Below are positions 7,522-11,047 of a stretch of 11,047 nt of DNA, one piece after another. The stretch is from the NCBI GenBank assembly GCA_039920305.1, contig JBDSEA010000009.1, positions 1 to 11,047 on the forward strand. The letters are read 5' to 3'. The translations under genes and the position numbers were made by a program. This DNA comes from DASRAJ01 sp039920305. GTDB taxonomy: Bacteria; Bacteroidota; Bacteroidia; Chitinophagales; UBA10324. The notes beneath the pieces are model-generated. The model was not told the DNA's origin. It saw nothing but the letters and a program-made list of their open reading frames with translations, and did no database searches. Within the stretch, counting starts at the first letter, position 1. Every line of letters begins with the position of its first letter.

Positions 7522-9768
7522 ATGAAAATCAAAAGGAAAATTTCTGTTAAACAATCATTGGCAATGCCGGGAGTTATACGAATCTGGATAATTATAATTT
7601 TTGCCGGAGGCGCATTAGGGTCATCTGCGCAATATATCCCCGATGCAAATTTCCGGCAGGCGATAGAAGACCAGTGCCCTGACTGTATTGATGGCGCAGG
7701 TTACCTGACAGCAGAAGCGCAAATACTTGATACCCTTCACGTTGACAACAGCAGCATATCTGATATTACTGGAATCGAAGGCTTTCTTAATCTGAGAAAG
7801 TTTTTCTGTACTCAGAATCAAATCGTTATCGTTCCCCCGCTTCCTGATTCATTGCGGGTTTTTTATTGCAGCAAGAACCTGATCACCACCTTACCGGCAT
7901 TACCGGGTAAGATTCAGGAATTTAAATGTGAGAACAATCAACTCAATTCAATACCAGAATTGCCCAAAAAGCTTACCCAGTTTTATTGTTCCGGAAATAA
8001 TTTAATCGGATTGCCGCTCCTTCCTCCCCTGCTTGATAATTTAACATGCAATGATAATGTGCTTACCTCCCTTCCGCCGCTTCCGGAGGCACTTACTTCC
8101 CTGCATTGCAATGTGAATCTGCTTACAGCCCTTCCGGCCTTACCCGCTCTCCTTCTGAAATTATATTGCTCTCAGAATTTCATCTCCTATCTGCCGGAGC
8201 TTCCTTCATCGCTTACCGTTCTTGATATCAGCGGCAATCCGATCAACTGTCTTCCACTCCTGCCCTATAATATCCAAACCCTCAACACTAACTTTACTTT
8301 TGTCACCTGCTTCCCCAACATTCCGGGCATTTACGAAAGCAGCTCGCCGCTGCCTCTCTGTGTGGGGAACTCTTCAGAATGCGCTGTATTTCCAAAGATC
8401 AGTGGGTTTGCATTTGTTGATTTCAACGGTAACGGAAATAAGGATGGGATTGATATCCCCGTTTCAGGGATGATGGTGATGGCAAACACAGGCAACTGGG
8501 TGGGGAATACTGACTCCGGCGGAATTTACGAGCTGAGTGCAGGGTTCAGTAACACCTATACCATTGCACCGGAATTACCGCCCGGAAGCTATTCAGTCAC
8601 CCCATCTTCCTATACACTGGTAACAGGCGATTCGAGCAATCAAAAGTTTGTGAATAAGGATTTTGCCCTGCATCCTTCAGGAGACAACTACGATCTCAGC
8701 ATCAGTCTTATCCCGGGAATGGCGGTTCCTTCTGTCCCGGTAATTTATACGGTCACCTATACAAACAACAGTGCATTTTCAGTGGATGGCACTCTTGAGA
8801 TGATGTTTGATCCTGCGCTCGAGTTCCTGGATTCTGATGTGGATACTTCTTCAAAAGCCGGCTATACCCTTACCTGGAATGTTACTTCCATGCTGCCTTT
8901 CACAGCGAAATCCATTAATGTGATCTTTAATGTCACCGGTAGCCAATCCCCCGGTGATACACTCACGAATACGGTTAGCTGCACACTCCTCGGGCACATT
9001 GATGTGGTGCCTTCGAGCAATTCACAAACCATTAAAAATGTGGTAGTGGGTGCAGTTCAGTCAAACGTGATGACGGTGAGCGAGGATACGATTACCCCGT
9101 ATGATGTGGCTGTTGGAATATATATCGGGTACACTTTGTATTTTCAGAATACCGGCGCTACAACCTGCAATACCCTGGAGGTATTTGATACGCTGAGTAA
9201 TTTTTTAGATGGCGAAACTTTCAGGATGAACGGTGCGAGCCATCATTATGATCTTGAAATTTCCAATGCTGATTTCAGCAGTCTTCATCCGGTCGTATTA
9301 CACTGGAAATTCAAAAACATCCAGTTGCCTACGTCTGCAGCAGATTCATTAGGAAGCCGTGGTTCTTTGAGCTTTAGCATAAAGGCGGGCAGTAATTCAT
9401 ACCAGAATGCACTGATCCTGAACCGGGCGGAGATTCTTTTCGACTTTAGCTCGATACCAGTTGTAACGGAGGAGGTTTATACCCTGGTTCAGTTTCCTGT
9501 GGGTATTCCGGGAACGGTGAATGATCCCGGAGCATTTGAAATTTACCCGAATCCATTCAGCGATCAGGTAAGTATCACCGGCTTTTTATCTGATTTTACG
9601 ATCATGGTTTATGATATTACAGGAAAGATATTGATGGAGTTTTCTACTGATCGAAATATGGACCATCCTGTCCATATTGACCTTGGCAATCTTAATCCGG
9701 GAGCCTACCTGCTGAGGGTTGAATCAGGAAAAGCATTTTCTTCCTACAGGATTTTCAAGCAATTTTAA
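7522..9768 (+). CDS. Secreted leucine-rich-repeat protein with SdrD-B-like, DUF11/DUF7619-like and T9SS sorting domains
   Basis: A 748-residue surface or secreted protein. Residues 1-37 are a basic N-region and hydrophobic signal peptide ending GSSAQ. A cap region follows (IPDANFRQAIEDQC), then nine 20-residue leucine-rich repeats at 91-270 with consensus LxxLxCxxNxLxxLPxLPxx. Residues about 292-385 resemble an SdrD B-type fold (ISGFAFVDFNGNGNKDGID). Residues about 388-500 resemble a DUF11-like adhesive repeat (YTVTYTNNS), and about 515-650 a DUF7619-like domain (YTLYFQNTG, FRMNGASHHYDL, NRAEILFDF). The T9SS type A tail starts at FEIYPNPFSDQVSI (672-685) and ends LRVESGKAFSSYRIFKQF. The role is probably adhesion or protein binding outside the cell; this is inferred. 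The ATG at 7522 lacks a Shine-Dalgarno. A TAAATTTG, matching the Bacteroidota -7 consensus, sits at 7512-7519 but would start transcription beyond this ATG; it would fit better if translation began at Met15 (7564), which still keeps the signal peptide. Confidence 0.93.
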   Translation: MKIKRKISVKQSLAMPGVIRIWIIIIFAGGALGSSAQYIPDANFRQAIEDQCPDCIDGAGYLTAEAQILDTLHVDNSSISDITGIEGFLNLRKFFCTQNQIVIVPPLPDSLRVFYCSKNLITTLPALPGKIQEFKCENNQLNSIPELPKKLTQFYCSGNNLIGLPLLPPLLDNLTCNDNVLTSLPPLPEALTSLHCNVNLLTALPALPALLLKLYCSQNFISYLPELPSSLTVLDISGNPINCLPLLPYNIQTLNTNFTFVTCFPNIPGIYESSSPLPLCVGNSSECAVFPKISGFAFVDFNGNGNKDGIDIPVSGMMVMANTGNWVGNTDSGGIYELSAGFSNTYTIAPELPPGSYSVTPSSYTLVTGDSSNQKFVNKDFALHPSGDNYDLSISLIPGMAVPSVPVIYTVTYTNNSAFSVDGTLEMMFDPALEFLDSDVDTSSKAGYTLTWNVTSMLPFTAKSINVIFNVTGSQSPGDTLTNTVSCTLLGHIDVVPSSNSQTIKNVVVGAVQSNVMTVSEDTITPYDVAVGIYIGYTLYFQNTGATTCNTLEVFDTLSNFLDGETFRMNGASHHYDLEISNADFSSLHPVVLHWKFKNIQLPTSAADSLGSRGSLSFSIKAGSNSYQNALILNRAEILFDFSSIPVVTEEVYTLVQFPVGIPGTVNDPGAFEIYPNPFSDQVSITGFLSDFTIMVYDITGKILMEFSTDRNMDHPVHIDLGNLNPGAYLLRVESGKAFSSYRIFKQF
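7792..8331 (+). repeat. Nine in-frame 60-bp units encoding 20-residue leucine-rich repeats
   Basis: Residues 91-270 of the secreted protein fall into nine units of exactly 20 residues without any insertion or deletion. Seven consecutive units carry Cys at position 6 (Cys96, 116, 136, 156, 176, 196, 216); the last two have Ile236 and Asn256. LP..LP ends most units. The length and consensus match the short bacterial LRR class known from YopM/IpaH-type proteins. Nucleotide identity between units is modest, so the array is old rather than freshly duplicated. Confidence 0.88.
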
Positions 9769-9948
9769 AAGGAAAGAAAAGCAAAGAAGACCCTGGAGGA
9801 AAGGGCAGATGTGGTTTTACAGTGCGCCTTATGTTGCTGTACCTAATGCCTGATCTGTTGAAAGCCTCACCTTCGGGATTCAACGCTATAACTTATTCAG
9901 TTTTACGCCAACCCTTTTGTCCTTCACCGGTAAACCTGATATACCTCT

Positions 9949-9967
9949 ACGGCATACCTGATGCCGT
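9949..9967. repeat. Perfect 7-bp hairpin at the left end of the repeat array
   Basis: ACGGCAT, a loop ACCTG, then ATGCCGT form a perfect inverted repeat spanning the junction of units 1 and 2. The loop is the conserved CCTGA core of the repeat. Most inner units cannot form more than a three-base stem here. Confidence 0.7.
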
Positions 9968-10122
9968 TCGGGGGCACAACTGATATAGTTCGGGGGCACA
10001 CCTGATGCAGTTCGGGGGCACACCTGATACAGTTCGGGGGCACACCTGATACAATTCGGGGGCACACCTGATGGGTTCGGGGACACACCGGATATAGTTC
10101 GGGGGGACACCGGATGGGTGAA

Positions 10123-10141
10123 ACGGCACACCTGATGCCGT
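10123..10141. repeat. Matching 6-bp hairpin at the right end of the repeat array
   Basis: ACGGCA, seven bases containing CACCTGA, then TGCCGT form an inverted repeat spanning the junction of units 9 and 10. It differs from the left-end hairpin by one base (C for T at the inner edge of the left arm), and both are followed by TCGGGG. The two hairpins therefore make a near-identical direct repeat bracketing the array. Confidence 0.65.
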
Positions 10142-10233
10142 TCGGGGAGACCCGATATTAGAGATATGTGCATAATAACGCGGAATTTGTGTATAAAAAG
10201 CCCATATGGAAGATTAACACCGAATGTTATGGT

Positions 10234-10241
10234 TATATTTG
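10234..10241 (+). promoter_or_regulatory. Possible Bacteroidota -7 element ahead of the frameshifted gene
   Basis: TATATTTG matches the Bacteroidota -7 consensus TAnnTTTG and would place transcription start a few bases downstream, leaving a leader of roughly 15-20 bases before the ATG at 10264. Only a weak TTA is present where the -33 TTG is expected (10214-10216, 17-base spacing), so the call is tentative. Confidence 0.35.
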
Positions 10242-10263
10242 TTATAAACAAAACTCCATTGAT

Positions 10264-10871
10264 ATGGCTAAAAAAACCAAGCCCAAGTACGACAGCACCC
10301 AGCTTGCCCTTTATTCCATTTGCAACTCTGCGTGGGATAACTGTTCTGCGAACCTTGCTTTGTTTGCCGGTTACAAATCAAAATACATTTCGGCGTATGT
10401 TACCGGAAAGAAAGCTGCGGTTACTGCCGCTGCCGCATTGCCTAATGACCAGAACAGGGAACGGCTGCTGAAATAAGCAGAACCAAACTTGAAGACTTAA
10501 ATAATAATTGCACACGGGATTATGAAAAATTGAAAGGCTACATTGAAGATGCTTTCCCGAAAACACAATGGAAGGCACAGTATGAGGCTGCCGGACAAAA
10601 GAATTACGATAGGGCAACCCGGGAAAACTGGGAATTTACCAATGGACTGAACAGCGACATGAATGCTTTTATTGCTGCTAATAATGCACTTGCGCGGTGG
10701 ACAATGAAAGGGATGCTCGACTTAAAAAAAGAAGTTATGATAGCAGAGGAATTTTGGGATTTCTTATCAGGTGCAGGAACATACAACGATTTGCTTGACT
10801 GCTTTGAAACGGCAGGTATTGAACTAAGACCAGAAATTGATGCTTACTTTGGAAGATTTAATAGGACTTAG
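10264..10871 (+). pseudogene. Unrecognised ~202-residue protein gene broken by a single frameshift
   Basis: From the ATG at 10264 one frame runs MAKKTKPKYDSTQLALYS to ALPNDQNRE and then stops at 10474-10476. A second frame, one base off, reads AAEISRTKLEDLNNNCTRDY from about 10462 and continues without a stop to 10869-10871, ending IDAYFGRFNRT. The two parts join smoothly if one base is restored near 10460-10462 (GAA then xCG GCT GCT), giving ALPNDQNRE-xAAEISRTK and a product of about 202 residues. No signal peptide or membrane helix is seen; the chain is largely helical and hydrophilic with many Ala, Asn and Trp residues. I do not recognise a domain. The second part alone has no good start. 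It follows the 22-bp array directly, and its last 14 bases overlap the convergent gene at 10858. It may be a true pseudogene, a sequencing error or, less likely, programmed frameshifting. Confidence 0.75.
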
Positions 10872-11047
10872 ATATTGAAAACCCCTTAAGTATTTTAATT
10901 GTTACCATATGCTCTGTTCCATCATCTACAAGTTGAATCATATTTTCAGATTGCAGGATGCCATCAACAATTAATGCAGGGTCATTGTTATCGTCAGCTA
11001 AATGTACGTTTACATGGTAATTTGTTTTTTTGTACCGGTAATCAATT
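10858..11047 (-). CDS. C-terminal end of a GH94-like glycoside phosphorylase/glucan synthase; runs off the right edge
   Basis: The last 62 residues are present: YRYKKTNYHVNVHLADDNN, then ALIVDGILQSENMIQLVDDGTEHMVTIKI and a short tail SISKSY. The pattern of a YRY-x-x-T-x-YHV strand, a VDG turn and an IxLVDDGxEHxVxI ending resembles the C-terminal beta domain of GH94 proteins (cellobiose or related phosphorylases, cyclic beta-1,2-glucan synthases). Only this accessory domain is visible, so catalytic residues cannot be checked, and a GH65 relative remains possible. The gene is convergent with the frameshifted gene, overlapping its stop by 14 bases. Confidence 0.55.
   Translation of the reverse strand, partial: IDYRYKKTNYHVNVHLADDNNDPALIVDGILQSENMIQLVDDGTEHMVTIKILKGFSISKSY

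Larger units (their letters stand above)
9935..10157. repeat. Tandem array of about ten 22-bp intergenic repeats
   Basis: Units start with CCTGAT (or ACTGAT/CCGGAT) at 9935, 9957, 9979, 10001, 10023, 10045, 10067, 10088, 10110 and 10131, with a partial unit near 10152. The spacing is 22 bp, dropping to 21 in three units near the right end. The consensus is CCTGAT, then three variable bases, then GTTCGGGGGCACA. Units 2-6 are close copies, while units 1, 8, 9 and 10 are diverged. There are no spacers, so it is not a CRISPR array. It fills the middle of the 495-bp stretch 9769-10263 between the LRR gene and the frameshifted gene; the flanks 9769-9930 and 10158-10263 hold no gene that I can support. 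It could be a protein-binding array, an element remnant or a neutral satellite. Confidence 0.92.

Noticed and set aside
9857..9884. GTTGAA ... CC-TTCG-GG ... TTCAAC as a terminator after the LRR gene
   Set aside because: The stem is interrupted by a seven-base internal loop and no T-run follows; it is too weak to call.
9935..10157. CRISPR array
   Set aside because: The repeats abut directly with no unique spacers, and no cas gene is present.
9886..10251. 121-codon open frame on the minus strand through the repeat array, rich in Pro, Cys and Ser
   Set aside because: The 22-bp repeat lacks stops in any frame on this strand, so long open frames arise automatically. The peptide repeats only because the DNA does, and there is no start signal.
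10530..10871. Second half of the frameshifted gene as an independent gene starting at a TTG
   Set aside because: The same frame reads sensibly upstream (AAEISRTKLEDLNNNC...) to the end of the first frame, so it is one broken gene.

Overview
The window most likely comes from a Bacteroidota chromosome. The evidence is a type IX secretion (T9SS) C-terminal sorting domain on a large secreted repeat protein, a decayed second copy of such a domain, signal peptides ending in AQ, a DUF5522-type small Cys protein, an exo-muramidase of the NamZ/DUF1343 family, and almost no Shine-Dalgarno sequences. No rRNA, tRNA, CRISPR array or insertion sequence is visible.

Layout, left to right: (1) the 5' part of a leftward namZ-type gene (1-587), diverging from a rightward LolC/LolE-like permease gene (756-1976) across about 170 bp; (2) a leftward four-gene run, in transcription order pyruvate carboxylase (6992-3558), a small cupin (3522-3145), an exported probable outer-membrane barrel protein (3084-2236) and a 63-residue DUF5522 protein (2206-2015). 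Gaps in the run are only 29-60 bp, so it may be one operon, and it converges on the permease gene; (3) a 529-bp stretch (6993-7521) without an intact gene, holding a weak inverted repeat and the relic of a T9SS sorting domain on the minus strand; (4) a 748-residue secreted leucine-rich-repeat protein with its own intact T9SS tail (7522-9768); (5) a 495-bp stretch (9769-10263) dominated by a tandem array of 22-bp units whose outer units form hairpins; (6) an unrecognised roughly 202-residue gene broken by one frameshift (10264-10871); (7) the C-terminal end of a leftward gene resembling GH94 phosphorylases/glucan synthases (10858-11047).

The left two-thirds is ordinary metabolism and envelope biology: anaplerosis (Pyc), peptidoglycan fragment breakdown (NamZ), a lipoprotein-type or MacB-type exporter permease, and an outer-membrane protein. 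The right third looks more accessory, with a surface repeat protein next to a dead sorting-domain fragment, then the repeat array and the broken gene. The array with its hairpin-bearing ends and the adjacent uncharacterised gene is the best candidate for something undescribed, but no function can be assigned from sequence alone.
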